64,000 nt of DNA from Actinomycetota bacterium (GTDB lineage: Bacteria; Actinomycetota; Acidimicrobiia; Acidimicrobiales; JAJPHD01): NCBI GenBank assembly GCA_021325455.1, contig JAJPHD010000012.1, positions 1 to 64,000 of the forward strand. The letters are read 5' to 3'. Below, piece by piece: positions 49,220 to 57,425 of this stretch. Both the position numbers and the translations under genes were made by a program. Each line of letters opens with the position of its first letter. Position 1 is the first letter of the stretch. Below the pieces are notes generated by a model, which saw only the letters and a program-made list of their open reading frames with translations, was not told the origin of the DNA and did no database searches.

Positions 49220-50224
49220 GTGGGGCTGATCCTGGACCACTGGTCGGTGGGCCCCATCGGCTACGTCATCATTGCCCTCGGGGTCCTCTACGAGGTGGGC
49301 CACGTCCGCCGGCAGAGAGCGACCCACGACCGGTCGGCACCCGAGTTCCGGGACCGGCGCATCCGGGCGGTGGCCTTCCTGTCCGGCCTGGCCGCCCTCT
49401 TCGTGGCCTTCGAGTCGCCGATCGACTACTGGTCGGATTGGCTCTTCTGGGTCCACATGATCCAGCACCTGCTGATCCTGGTCGTGGCCTCCCCCTTGAT
49501 AGTGGTGGGCGCTCCCTGGCTCCTGCTGCTCCGGGGCCTGCCGGCCCGGGTCGGTCCCTACGACGGGTGGCCAGGGAGGGCAGGGGGGTGGTCGGTGCGG
49601 CCACGGAGAACGGTGGGGAGGCTGGCGGCCCGGGTGGCCGCCTTCGGCCCCCTGCGGGCCCTGGGCCGGGCCGTGAACCGGCCAGTGGTGGCCTGGCTTC
49701 TGGCCGTGGTCGACGTGTGGGTGTGGCACATGCCCGGTCCTTACGACGCCACCCTGCGGTCCCTTCCCATCCACTACGCCGAGCACGCCAGCTTCCTGCT
49801 GTTCGGCATCCTGTTCTGGCTGCAGGTGTATGACTCGTACCCTCTGCGGTCCAAGCTGTCCCCGGTGGGAAGGCTGACCTTCCTCGCCGCCTGGGCGGCC
49901 CAGAACTGGATCCTCTCCATGGCCCTGGCCTTCGCCTCCGGTCCCTGGTACGCGGGCTACGCCGACCTGGCCCACCGTCCCGAGGCCATATCGGCCCTCC
50001 AGGACCAGACCATAGGGGCGGGCATCATGTGGATCCCGGGCATGCTGCCCGTCGCCTTGGCCGTGGTGCTGACGGCTTACCGGTGGCTGCACCCCAAGCA
50101 GCCCGTCGACCTGGACACCGAGCTGGCCCAGCTGGTGGCCGACGAGGAGCGCCGACGCCACTCGGGGCGGTCCCTGCTCGGCAAGGTGCGTCTCAGCCCG
50201 GGGCGCAAGCAGCAGTGGAACTAG
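49220..50224 (+). CDS. ctaG: caa3-type cytochrome c oxidase assembly factor CtaG
   Basis: A 334-residue membrane protein of the caa3_CtaG family, with about seven helices. Conserved motifs include LFWVHMIQHLLILVVASPLIV (split: LFWVHMIQHLL and ILVVASPLIV, near residue 78) with paired His, WVWHMPGPYDA near 171, HYAEHASFLLFGILFWLQVYD (HYAEHASFLLFG near 189) and GIMWIPGMLPV near 273. The His residues could bind copper or haem. It is needed for CuB assembly in related bacteria. GTG start with a GGGGAG site. Last gene of the cox operon. Confidence 0.87.
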   Translation: MGLILDHWSVGPIGYVIIALGVLYEVGHVRRQRATHDRSAPEFRDRRIRAVAFLSGLAALFVAFESPIDYWSDWLFWVHMIQHLLILVVASPLIVVGAPWLLLLRGLPARVGPYDGWPGRAGGWSVRPRRTVGRLAARVAAFGPLRALGRAVNRPVVAWLLAVVDVWVWHMPGPYDATLRSLPIHYAEHASFLLFGILFWLQVYDSYPLRSKLSPVGRLTFLAAWAAQNWILSMALAFASGPWYAGYADLAHRPEAISALQDQTIGAGIMWIPGMLPVALAVVLTAYRWLHPKQPVDLDTELAQLVADEERRRHSGRSLLGKVRLSPGRKQQWN

Positions 50225-50357
50225 ACGTGGCGCCGGGGGCACCTTCGGGCCCGAACCACAGATCGGCGGGGCCGAACTACAATGAGAGTGGGCGGTGGGA
50301 GATGACAGGACAGCTGGTTGGGAACAGCTCAATGGTTGTGATCGGAGCGATCAGCAG

Positions 50358-50798
50358 ATGATGGATGCGGCATCGATCCTGGCGGTGACTGGCAATTTCT
50401 CGCAGGCGGCGGTCTACACCCTGGGCCTTCCCATCGGCATCGGGGCGGGGGCGGTGGTGTGGGGCTTCCTGCAGCGCCGGCCACTGCGGACCCCCCGGTC
50501 ACAGGCGCCGCTGTTCCCCCTTTCGGGCACGCCCCAGCGCCTGTACGACCTGGAGGTGTCGGCGGCGGCCCGCTCCAACCAGCACGGCGTCCCGGGCAGG
50601 ACGGGGGCGGGAGTGGCAGGGAGCTCCGAGGCCGGCGGGACGGGGCAGGGAGGGGTCGGGGCGGCGGCGGAGGCCGTCCCGGGCGCTTCCGGGCCGGCCC
50701 GAGTGGGCTCAACCGGCACCGGGGTCGGCGGGAGGGGCCCCGTCGGCCAGAACCGGCCTGCCGGGCCCGAGAGCCCCGACGGTCCCGGGGCAGGCTAG
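50358..50798 (+). CDS. small membrane protein with low-complexity tail, unknown
   Basis: A 146-residue protein. One membrane helix at about residues 16-38 (AVYTLGLPIGIGAGAVVWGF) is followed by a short basic stretch, then a Gly/Ala/Pro-rich tail from about residue 70. Only the first 65 residues look like structured protein. The ATG has GGAG at long spacing. Position after ctaG may mean a role with the oxidase, but the tail could be a compositional artefact. No family recognised. Confidence 0.45.
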   Translation: MMDAASILAVTGNFSQAAVYTLGLPIGIGAGAVVWGFLQRRPLRTPRSQAPLFPLSGTPQRLYDLEVSAAARSNQHGVPGRTGAGVAGSSEAGGTGQGGVGAAAEAVPGASGPARVGSTGTGVGGRGPVGQNRPAGPESPDGPGAG

Positions 50799-50873
50799 AG
50801 GAGGAGGCGGCGGCTCAGCCCCACAAGGGTCTCGGGGCGGCCTTTGCCAGAGACGGGGCCGGCTCGACGGGCC

Positions 50874-51632
50874 TCAGGCCGGTGGGCGAGGTGGGGCAGG
50901 CAGGCCCAGGGGACGGAGATGGGCCCCGAGGGTGGTGGCAGCCCGGTCCAGGTTGGCCTGGGCTGCCCTGGCTTCCTTCACCATGGCCCTGGACTCGGAG
51001 GTGAGGCGTGCTCTGGCCTGCTCGTTCCCGGGGTGGGCCATGAGGGCCTCCACGTCGAGGAGGGCCCTGGTGGCGTGGGGGTAGGCCCACGACCCCGCGT
51101 CGTAGAGGGCCAGGTTCGCCACCTGGTTGACCTGGGAGAGGGCACCGGGGACCTGCATGGTCAAGAGGTTGTATATGTCGCTGTTGACGGGGGTGCAGTT
51201 GGACTCGACCTCCTTGGCGAAGCGCAGCGCCTCCGCCCGGCTGCCCGGGGCGGGGTGAGCGCCCAGCCGTTGCCATCTGCGCTCGACCAGCCGGACCCCC
51301 TCGGTGCACCCCGCCAGGTCGCTCAGCATCTGGGCCCGGAAGGAGGAGAGGGCGGCCACCCGCTGAGGTGAGGTGTAGGTGTCGTAGCGGTCGACGAAGA
51401 AGCAGGCCCCCGCCACCACGAGGGCGGCGAGGAGGTACACCGGCCAGCGGCGGTACCAGGGCCTCGGCCCCCTGGGGAGCCTCGTGGCCTTGGGAGCGCT
51501 CAGGAACCCCCCGCGGTGCTGGCGCAGGGCGAATACGAAATCGGTCCCGCTGCCCTGCCCCCAGGTCCCTCGGGAACCCGCGGTGCCCGGGCCGGCGGAT
51601 CTGGTGCCCTCCTTGCTGTGGTCCTCAAGCAC
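50874..51632 (-). CDS. membrane-anchored helical protein, unknown
   Basis: A 252-residue protein. A Gly/Arg-rich cytoplasmic start precedes one membrane helix (YLLAALVVAGACFFVDRY, near residues 66-83). An extracytoplasmic, mostly alpha-helical domain follows, with two cysteines (LAGCTEGVR and ESNCTPVN), which could form a disulfide. No motif identifies it. Third gene of a minus-strand run with ccdA and the SCO1-TlpA gene (26-base gap), so it may serve oxidase assembly. GTG start. Confidence 0.6.
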   Translation of the reverse strand: MLEDHSKEGTRSAGPGTAGSRGTWGQGSGTDFVFALRQHRGGFLSAPKATRLPRGPRPWYRRWPVYLLAALVVAGACFFVDRYDTYTSPQRVAALSSFRAQMLSDLAGCTEGVRLVERRWQRLGAHPAPGSRAEALRFAKEVESNCTPVNSDIYNLLTMQVPGALSQVNQVANLALYDAGSWAYPHATRALLDVEALMAHPGNEQARARLTSESRAMVKEARAAQANLDRAATTLGAHLRPLGLPAPPRPPA

Positions 51633-51657
51633 CCCTTCGCTCCGTCCCGGCCCCCAC

Positions 51658-52875
51658 TCAGCTCCCGCTCCCCGCCAAGCCTGGCACCTCGTTCTTCAAG
51701 ACGTAGACCAGCTCCTCTGTGGTGAGGGACCCGGGGTGGCGGACCAGGACCTTACCCTGGGGGCCGATCACCAGCGTGAACGGTAGCCCGGTCACCTTCT
51801 CGGCGCCGGCCGCCTTGCCGCTCGGGTCGCTGACCAAGGGATAGGTGAGCCCGTCCCTGGCCGCCAGGGCCCTGGCCGGCCCCCGGTGGTCGGAGACATC
51901 GACCCCCACGAAGGCCACCTTCCTGCCGACCTCCCGGTAGGCGGCCTCCAGCGCCGGCAGCTCGGCCTTGCAGGCCGGGCAGGTGCTGGACCAGAAGTTG
52001 ACCACGGCATAACGGCCCCGGAGGCTGGCCAGGCGGAACTGGCCCTGGCCCTTGGCCAGGTAGGGCAGACTGAAGGTAGAGGCGCTGGCCCCCACGGTGG
52101 CCGTGCCCTCGACGGACGGTCCTCCCACATGGGGGCTTCGCTCGGGCCTGGGCAGCAGGTCGTCGGCCATCTGGGCCATCCCGTGGCCGAAGAGGGCTGT
52201 GTCGGAGTCGGCGGTGCCGAAGTCGGCGATGGCCCGCTCCCTCCCCTTGGGGTCGATGAAGAACATCTCGGTCCCGTGCTCGACCGTTCGCGCCTTCCGG
52301 TTGAGCAGCACCTCGATCCCGTAGGCCTGCCACACCGCTTCCAGCCGGGAGGGCCGCCCGGTCACAAAGCGCCAGTTGGGCAGCCTCCCGAGCCCGTGCT
52401 CGTCGGTCCAAGACCTGACGTCGGAGACCCGGGGGTAGAAGGGGTTGGCGTTCACGGACAACCAGACCACGTGGCGGGCCGCCGGCCCGAGGTCCCGCTC
52501 GGCGGTCAGGATGTCCTGGGCCAGCAGGGGGCAGAGGTCCACGCAGCGGTCGTCGTTGAAGGTGAGCACGACGCTCCGGCCCCGGAACTGCCCCAGGGAC
52601 ACACGCTGTCCCCTCTGGTCCGTGAGGGCGAACCCGGGGGCCTTCCTGCCCGACCCCGGGATAACGTCCAAGTTGAGGAGCTCGCCCGTGGCCAGGTTGA
52701 TGTGGGGAGCCTCGGCTGTCGCCTGCAAGGCCTGGCGGGCCAGCGACCCGGTGGTGCCGTTCCCCCGGCCGAGCGTTCCCCGGGCGACGAGCACGGCCGC
52801 TACCAGCACCGCCAGCGTGACGGCGGCGGCTAGGGCCGTCGCCCAGGTCCGCCGGCCCAGCCGGGAGGTCCTCAT
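51658..52875 (-). CDS. SCO1 copper chaperone fused to a TlpA thioredoxin domain
   Basis: A 405-residue exported protein. A signal-anchor helix (ALAAAVTLAVLVAAVLVA, residues about 14-31) precedes a SCO1/SenC domain (about 75-245). Its copper-site Cys pair is in FNDDRCVDLCPLLAQD (C-x3-C, near 111-115) and its His is in VEHGTEMFFIDP. A TlpA domain (about 268-405) follows with NFWSSTCPACKAELP (CPAC, near 295) and the cis-Pro loop TGLPFTLVIG. The chaperone and its likely reductant sit in one chain. ATGA overlap with ccdA. Confidence 0.87.
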   Translation of the reverse strand: MRTSRLGRRTWATALAAAVTLAVLVAAVLVARGTLGRGNGTTGSLARQALQATAEAPHINLATGELLNLDVIPGSGRKAPGFALTDQRGQRVSLGQFRGRSVVLTFNDDRCVDLCPLLAQDILTAERDLGPAARHVVWLSVNANPFYPRVSDVRSWTDEHGLGRLPNWRFVTGRPSRLEAVWQAYGIEVLLNRKARTVEHGTEMFFIDPKGRERAIADFGTADSDTALFGHGMAQMADDLLPRPERSPHVGGPSVEGTATVGASASTFSLPYLAKGQGQFRLASLRGRYAVVNFWSSTCPACKAELPALEAAYREVGRKVAFVGVDVSDHRGPARALAARDGLTYPLVSDPSGKAAGAEKVTGLPFTLVIGPQGKVLVRHPGSLTTEELVYVLKNEVPGLAGSGS

Positions 52876-53741
52876 GTGCGTTGCCCCACGGCCCGACGGT
52901 CACGCCGGTCGGCGGCCCCGTGGCGGGCCACGCCCACCCACACCAGCACCAGCACCAGCCCGGCCAAGCCGAGCCCCAGCGCCAGTTCGACGTCTCCCTG
53001 GCTCACCGCCGAGGACAGGAGGCTCTGGAGCCGCTCCACCCCCCCGATGAGTCCCGCCGAGGAGGAGCCCGTGAGGTAGGTGGCCCAGTAGTAGACGAGG
53101 TAGGCGCCGACCAGGGTGAGGAGGGCCGGTCCCAACCGGTCGAGGTACCGGCTGGCCCTCCTCAGGACCTTCACCACCGAGGTCTGAGCGAGGGCCATGG
53201 CCACGCTGACGGCCCCGAGGACCGTGGCCATGCCCAGGGCGTAGGCGAGGAAGGTGGCTATGCCGGTCACCGGGCCCACCCGGGTGAAGGCTCCCGCCAC
53301 GCCGGCCAGGAATATCGAGAGGGAGCAGGTGAGCGAGGCCACGGCGTAAGAGACCCCGAAGCCCACCATCGAGCGCAGGCTGCGGTCCTTGCCGGTCCAC
53401 GGGAGGTGGGGGAGGTGGACAGGGAGGCGCCGGCCCAGGAGACCCGCCACCCCCAGGGCGAGGAGGGCCGAGCCCACCACGAGCATCACCCAGGGAACCC
53501 AGGCCATGAAGGCGGTGATGCCGGCGTCGAACACCGCCCCCAGGACGGCGAAGACGACCACGAACCCGGCCGAGACGGCTGCCGCCGATCGCACGGCCGC
53601 GGTCAGGCGCCGGAGTGTCCCCCCCGGTTCGCCGCCGGGGCTCATGAAGAACGAGAGATAGGCAGGCAGCATCGGGAAGCCGCAGGGATTGACGGCGGCT
53701 ACCAGCCCGAGGGCAAAGGCGTACGAGAGCTGAGCGGTCAC
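52872..53741 (-). CDS. ccdA: CcdA-type thiol-disulfide transporter
   Basis: CcdA carries reducing equivalents from cytoplasmic thioredoxin across the membrane. The 289-residue protein has the paired-cysteine helices characteristic of the family: AAVNPCGFPMLPAYLSFF (near residues 16-33) and ASLTCSLSIFLAGVAGAF (near 135-152). Downstream, in the same operon, is the SCO1-TlpA protein, the expected recipient. I chose the GTG at 53741 (GGAG five bases upstream). The adjacent GTG at 53744 is equally in frame. Confidence 0.87.
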   Translation of the reverse strand: MTAQLSYAFALGLVAAVNPCGFPMLPAYLSFFMSPGGEPGGTLRRLTAAVRSAAAVSAGFVVVFAVLGAVFDAGITAFMAWVPWVMLVVGSALLALGVAGLLGRRLPVHLPHLPWTGKDRSLRSMVGFGVSYAVASLTCSLSIFLAGVAGAFTRVGPVTGIATFLAYALGMATVLGAVSVAMALAQTSVVKVLRRASRYLDRLGPALLTLVGAYLVYYWATYLTGSSSAGLIGGVERLQSLLSSAVSQGDVELALGLGLAGLVLVLVWVGVARHGAADRRDRRAVGQRT

Positions 53742-53858
53742 CACGTCTCCGGGAACCAACCTTAGCCACGCCCGGTCCGGCCGCCCAGGCACCGGCGCCA
53801 CCGCTGTTCGGGGACCCGGCGGCGCCCGCCTACCAGGCTGAGGGCCGCCGGCTGCCGC

Positions 53859-55127
53859 TCAGGGATCGATCCTGATGTCCAGGGCGGAGTGGGCTTGGCG
53901 CAGGGCGGCCTCCACCTCCCCGGGGGTCCTGGCCTTGGCGAACAGGAACCCGAGGTAGCGGTCCCCCTCGGGGAGGGGGACCACGGGGCGGCCGAGGGGG
54001 ATGGAGATCTCCAGGCCCGTGATCCCCGGGACGGCCAGGGCCCGGTCCCGGCCCCCCACGCCGGCCAGGGTGCCAGCCCTGGGGATGGGCAGCATCATCA
54101 CCCCCGCCGCCCTTTCCTCCCTGCGCACCTGGTCCAGGGGGCGCCCCAGGGCATGGGCCACGATGAGCTCCTCGAGGCTCACCCCCGTCCCGAACACCAG
54201 GGCCCGGGAGCAGAGCCCGCCGATGGAGCGGGCGGCCAGCTCGATGACCGACACCCCCCGCCTGGCTCCTCCTGGCGGCCCAGCCTCACCCTGGCCCGGG
54301 GGGATCCTCAGCTCGGCGTGGACGGGCCCCTCGGTGAGGCCCAGGGCGTCGCAGGCCCGGGAGGTGACCTCGGCCACCTCGGCCAGGACGTCCTCACCCA
54401 GGCGGGAGGGGGTCACGTAGAGGGTCTCCTCGAAGTAGGGCCCTTCCAGGGGGTCGGGCTTGTCGAACACGGCCAGCACCTCCAGGTGGCCGCCCCGCAA
54501 CAGGCCCTCCACCGCCACCTCGGCTCCGGGGAGGAACCGTTCGACAAGGAGTGCCGGCCCGCCGGGGTTGTCCCGTCCCTCTCCGCCCTCACGGGCGATC
54601 CGCCGGGCCCGATCGGCCGCCGCCCGCGCCTCCGGGACGCTGTCGGCCCTGATGACGCCCCGGCTGGCCGACAGGCCCAGCGGCTTCACCACGCAAGGAA
54701 GCCCCACCTGCTCGGCCAGGGCTCCCACGTCCTGCCCTGGGACCGCCAGCCCCCACGCCGGCTGGGGCACGCCGGCCCGGCCCAGGCGGGCCCGCATGGC
54801 CGCCTTGTCCCTGGTCCTCGCCACGGCGTCCGGGTCGGCATGGGGCAGGCCCAGGCGCGAGGCCGCCAGGGCGGCGGCCACCACGCCCTGGTCGTCCACC
54901 GCGACCACCCCGTCCACCGGCGAGCGCCGGGCCAGCTCCACGATGCGCTCGGCGGCCCGCACCGGGTCGGACATGGGGACCACCAGGGCCCGGTCGCCCA
55001 TGGAGGAGGCCAGCGCCTGGCGGCGCTCGGAGGCGACCACCACCTCGGCGCCCAGCCGGCTGGCGGCCACGACGAAGTCAGCCGCCCTGTAGGTGCCGGT
55101 GGGCACCAGTAGGACCAGTCTGCTCAC
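53859..55127 (-). CDS. ATP-grasp-fold ligase, substrate unknown
   Basis: A 422-residue protein of the BL00235/carbamoyl-phosphate-synthase-like ATP-grasp type. The N-terminal pre-ATP-grasp domain has LVLLVPTGTYRAADFVVAASRLG (LVLLVPTGTYRAADF, residues 4-18). The ATP-grasp core has LPCVVKPLGLSASRGVIRAD (near 140), LVERFLPGAEVAVEGLL (near 185) and the metal-binding VIELAARSIGGLCS (near 278), where Glu and Ala-Arg follow the N/D-x-R pattern. Such enzymes join a carboxylate to an amine. Start is the GTG at 55127, nearly back to back with the divergent nfuA start. Confidence 0.75.
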   Translation of the reverse strand: MSRLVLLVPTGTYRAADFVVAASRLGAEVVVASERRQALASSMGDRALVVPMSDPVRAAERIVELARRSPVDGVVAVDDQGVVAAALAASRLGLPHADPDAVARTRDKAAMRARLGRAGVPQPAWGLAVPGQDVGALAEQVGLPCVVKPLGLSASRGVIRADSVPEARAAADRARRIAREGGEGRDNPGGPALLVERFLPGAEVAVEGLLRGGHLEVLAVFDKPDPLEGPYFEETLYVTPSRLGEDVLAEVAEVTSRACDALGLTEGPVHAELRIPPGQGEAGPPGGARRGVSVIELAARSIGGLCSRALVFGTGVSLEELIVAHALGRPLDQVRREERAAGVMMLPIPRAGTLAGVGGRDRALAVPGITGLEISIPLGRPVVPLPEGDRYLGFLFAKARTPGEVEAALRQAHSALDIRIDP

Positions 55128-55132
55128 CGTCC

Positions 55133-55138
55133 TATCAT
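55133..55138 (+). promoter_or_regulatory. -10 box TATCAT for leaderless nfuA
   Basis: TATCAT, seven bases, then the ATG at 55146. This argues for that start and against the ATG at 55137, which overlaps the box. Confidence 0.5.
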
Positions 55139-55145
55139 GGCGGGT

Positions 55146-55784
55146 ATGGCCGTTCCCGATGCTCCCGAGCTGCAGCCGGTGGTGACCATCACCGACCGGG
55201 CCCGGGCCATGGTCCTGGAGGTCCGCTCGCAGGAGTCCGAGGCCGAGCGCCTGGCCCTGTGGTTGGAGGTGAACGGCGTCGCTGGCGGCGCCTACGCCTA
55301 CGACATGTACTTCGAGGCGGCCACCGACGCCGGTCCTCAGGACGCCGTCCAGCACCACGACGAGCTGACCCTGGTCATCCCCGAGGCCAGCGTGGACAAG
55401 GTGCGGGGCGCGACCCTGGACGTGGCCGACCAGGGGGGTGAAGAGGGGCTGGTCATCATCAACCCCAACGCCCCCGAGCCCGAGGTCAGGCCCCAGGGGG
55501 ACCTGTCCGGCCCCGTGGCCCAGGCCGTCCTCGCCGTGCTGGAGGACGCCATCAACCCGAGCATCGCCGCCCATGGGGGCCGGGCTGACCTGGTGGCGGT
55601 GGAGGAGGGGACGGCCTACCTGCGGCTGTCGGGCGGCTGCCAGGGGTGCGGGCTGGCGAAGGTGACCCTGAGCCAGGGGATCGAGGTGGCCATCAAGGAC
55701 GCCGTCCCCGAGGTCACCAAGGTGGTGGACGTCACCGACCATGCCAGCGGGTCCAACCCCTACTACGAGCCGGCCAAGAAGTAG
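55146..55784 (+). CDS. nfuA: NfuA-type Fe-S cluster carrier
   Basis: NfuA carries 4Fe-4S clusters to target enzymes. The 212-residue protein has an N-terminal degenerate A-type (IscA-like) domain (residues about 12-95, VTITDRARAMVLEVRSQE onward). The C-terminal Nfu domain has the cluster-binding CxxC in LSGGCQGCGLAKVTLSQGIE (near 164-167). The start at the second ATG fits both the -10 box and family length. Confidence 0.87.
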   Translation: MAVPDAPELQPVVTITDRARAMVLEVRSQESEAERLALWLEVNGVAGGAYAYDMYFEAATDAGPQDAVQHHDELTLVIPEASVDKVRGATLDVADQGGEEGLVIINPNAPEPEVRPQGDLSGPVAQAVLAVLEDAINPSIAAHGGRADLVAVEEGTAYLRLSGGCQGCGLAKVTLSQGIEVAIKDAVPEVTKVVDVTDHASGSNPYYEPAKK

Positions 55785-55800
55785 CGCCCGGGCCGGGACA

Positions 55801-55833
55801 GCGGACGCGGCTTCCCTCCGTCGCCGCGTCCGC
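55801..55833. terminator. bidirectional hairpin between nfuA and yceI
   Basis: GCGGACGCGGC (55801-55811) pairs perfectly with GCCGCGTCCGC (55823-55833) across an 11-base loop. It lies between convergent genes, 17 bases after the nfuA stop. Confidence 0.65.
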
Positions 55834-55853
55834 CGGCCGGAGCCCGTTCAGGC

Positions 55854-56402
55854 TTACTGGCGCACGGCCTCGATCTCGAGGGTCACCTTGACCTTGTCAC
55901 CCACCACGACGCCGCCGCCCTCGATGGCAGCGTTCCAGGTGAGGCCGAAGTCCTTGCGGTTGAGCTCGGTGGTGGCGGTGAACCCCGTGCGCAGACCGCC
56001 GTAGGCATCCGGTCCGGTGCCGTTGAGCTCCAGGTTCAGCTCCACCTGCTTGGTGACCCCGTGGAGGGTGAGGTCGCCCACCACGAGATAGCCCTCGCCT
56101 GCTGGGCGCACCTCGGTGGAGCGGAAGGTCATGGTCGGGTAGCGCTCCACGTCGAAGAAGTCGGGGGAGCGCAGGTGGTTGTCGCGGTTCTCGTCGTGGG
56201 TGTCCACCGAGGCGGTCTCGATGGAGGCCTCCACCGACGAGCGGAGGGGATCCTCGGCCACGGTGATGGTGCCTCCGAAGCGGGTGAAGCGGCCCTTCAC
56301 CTTGGAGACCATCATGTGGCGGACCGAGAACTCCACGGCGGAGTGGACGGGGTCGATCTGCCAGGTGCCGGGCAGGACTGCGGGGGCGGTTGTCTGGGTC
56401 AT
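55854..56402 (-). CDS. YceI-family lipocalin-like protein
   Basis: A 182-residue YceI protein, an isoprenoid-binding beta-barrel fold. Signatures are GTWQIDPVHSAVEFSVRHM (near residues 12-30), the F..FGGTI strand, SPDFFDVERYPTMTF (near 79) and LTLHGVTKQVEL (near 113). No signal peptide is seen, so it is likely cytoplasmic, as in many actinobacterial members. AGGAAGGAG precedes the ATG. It is divergent from a MarR regulator, with a palindromic operator in between. Confidence 0.9.
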   Translation of the reverse strand: MTQTTAPAVLPGTWQIDPVHSAVEFSVRHMMVSKVKGRFTRFGGTITVAEDPLRSSVEASIETASVDTHDENRDNHLRSPDFFDVERYPTMTFRSTEVRPAGEGYLVVGDLTLHGVTKQVELNLELNGTGPDAYGGLRTGFTATTELNRKDFGLTWNAAIEGGGVVVGDKVKVTLEIEAVRQ

Positions 56403-56419
56403 GGTTGGGCTCCTTCCTG

Positions 56420-56431
56420 GTACGGTCGTAC
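56420..56431. promoter_or_regulatory. second palindrome in the yceI-marR gap
   Basis: GTACG (56420-56424), two bases, CGTAC (56427-56431). It is 18 bases upstream of the yceI start and could overlap its promoter. Confidence 0.35.
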
Positions 56432-56436
56432 TGGTG

Positions 56437-56453
56437 AGCACAACTGTTGTGCT
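56437..56453. promoter_or_regulatory. MarR-type operator, 17-base palindrome
   Basis: AGCACAAC-T-GTTGTGCT: perfect 8-base arms around one central base, midway between the divergent yceI and marR starts. Size and position fit autoregulation by a MarR dimer. Confidence 0.75.
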
Positions 56454-56468
56454 TACAACTATATTTCC

Positions 56469-56939
56469 ATGACCGAGTCCCGCTGGCTGAACCGAGAGGA
56501 GATGGGCACCTGGCGGGCGCTGGTGGCCATGAACAACCGGCTGTTCGCCCGCCTGGACGAGGAGCTGGCCCGGGCCCATTCCATCTCCCTGGCCGAGTAC
56601 GAGGTGCTGGTGCAGCTGTCCGAGGCCCCTGGGGGCGCCCTGCGCATGTCGGACCTGGCGGAGCGGGCGCTCGTCTCCCGCAGCGGGCTCACCCGCCGCC
56701 TGGACGGGATGGTGGAGGCCGGCCTGGTGTGCCGGCAGGCCTGCCCCAGCGACCGCCGGGGGACCCTGGCCGTGCTCACCGAGAGGGGCCGGGAGGCTCT
56801 CGAGGCGGCCGCGCCCACCCACGTGGCCGGTGTCCGCCGCCACCTGCTGGACCCCCTCAGCCCGGCCCAGCTGGAAGGCCTGGGAGAGGCCTTGCGCACG
56901 GTCCTGGCCCGCCTGGAGCAGGACGACCCCGGGAAGTGA
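56469..56939 (+). CDS. MarR-family transcriptional regulator
   Basis: A 156-residue winged-helix repressor. The helix-turn-helix is LRMSDLAERALVSRSGLTRRLDGM (LSDLAER-type, near residues 60-82), with recognition helix SRSGLTRRLDGM. The wing is CPSDRRGTLAVLTERG (Asp-Arg-Arg, near 97), as in MarR proteins. It likely controls itself and divergent yceI through the palindrome at 56437-56453. No obvious ribosome binding site; an AT-rich stretch lies just upstream of the ATG. Confidence 0.87.
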   Translation: MTESRWLNREEMGTWRALVAMNNRLFARLDEELARAHSISLAEYEVLVQLSEAPGGALRMSDLAERALVSRSGLTRRLDGMVEAGLVCRQACPSDRRGTLAVLTERGREALEAAAPTHVAGVRRHLLDPLSPAQLEGLGEALRTVLARLEQDDPGK

Positions 56940-56998
56940 CTCCCGGGAGCACAGCGGGTACCCTTGTCGGAAGCCGACGCGATGCCATGGAGGGACCC

Positions 56999-57316
56999 AT
57001 GAGCTCTGAGTGGGACGGACAACCGTACGACGTCGCCCCGGCCATCGGGGTGGGGCTGGGGAACGGGAGGCTCAACCGGATACTGATGGTGATCCTCGGA
57101 CCGGCCCAGGTGGGGTCGGGCATCCGACCCTCGGACTGGCCCGGCGGACCCGGACGGCCCCCCGAGCCGGTGGGGCCGTCTCCCTCGGGTCCCGGGGGCA
57201 GGCGCCACCGTCGCCGTCCCCGTCGCCGCGTCCGCCTGGTCGCCTACTGCCGGGCCCACCTCCGCCTCCGGCGGGCCACCCCCGGGGTCGCCACCCATAG
57301 CCGGCCCCACCTCTAG
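56999..57316 (+). CDS. small hypothetical protein
   Basis: A 105-residue ORF. The first 45 residues (for example GVGLGNGRLNRILMVILGPA) look like natural protein sequence. The remainder is Pro/Gly/Arg-rich and of low complexity. GGAGGGA lies just upstream of the ATG. Another in-frame ATG lies four codons earlier. No family recognised, and the C-terminal half may not be meaningful. Confidence 0.45.
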   Translation: MSSEWDGQPYDVAPAIGVGLGNGRLNRILMVILGPAQVGSGIRPSDWPGGPGRPPEPVGPSPSGPGGRRHRRRPRRRVRLVAYCRAHLRLRRATPGVATHSRPHL

Positions 57317-57425
57317 CCGGACCCATACCCGGCCCCGGCTCTAGACGGGCAGCGGGGACCTGGTTCGCCGGAGCGGGTACAGGCCAGGGACCGGTGCCCG
57401 TCCTTCAGCAGTCCCCAGCAGGTCT

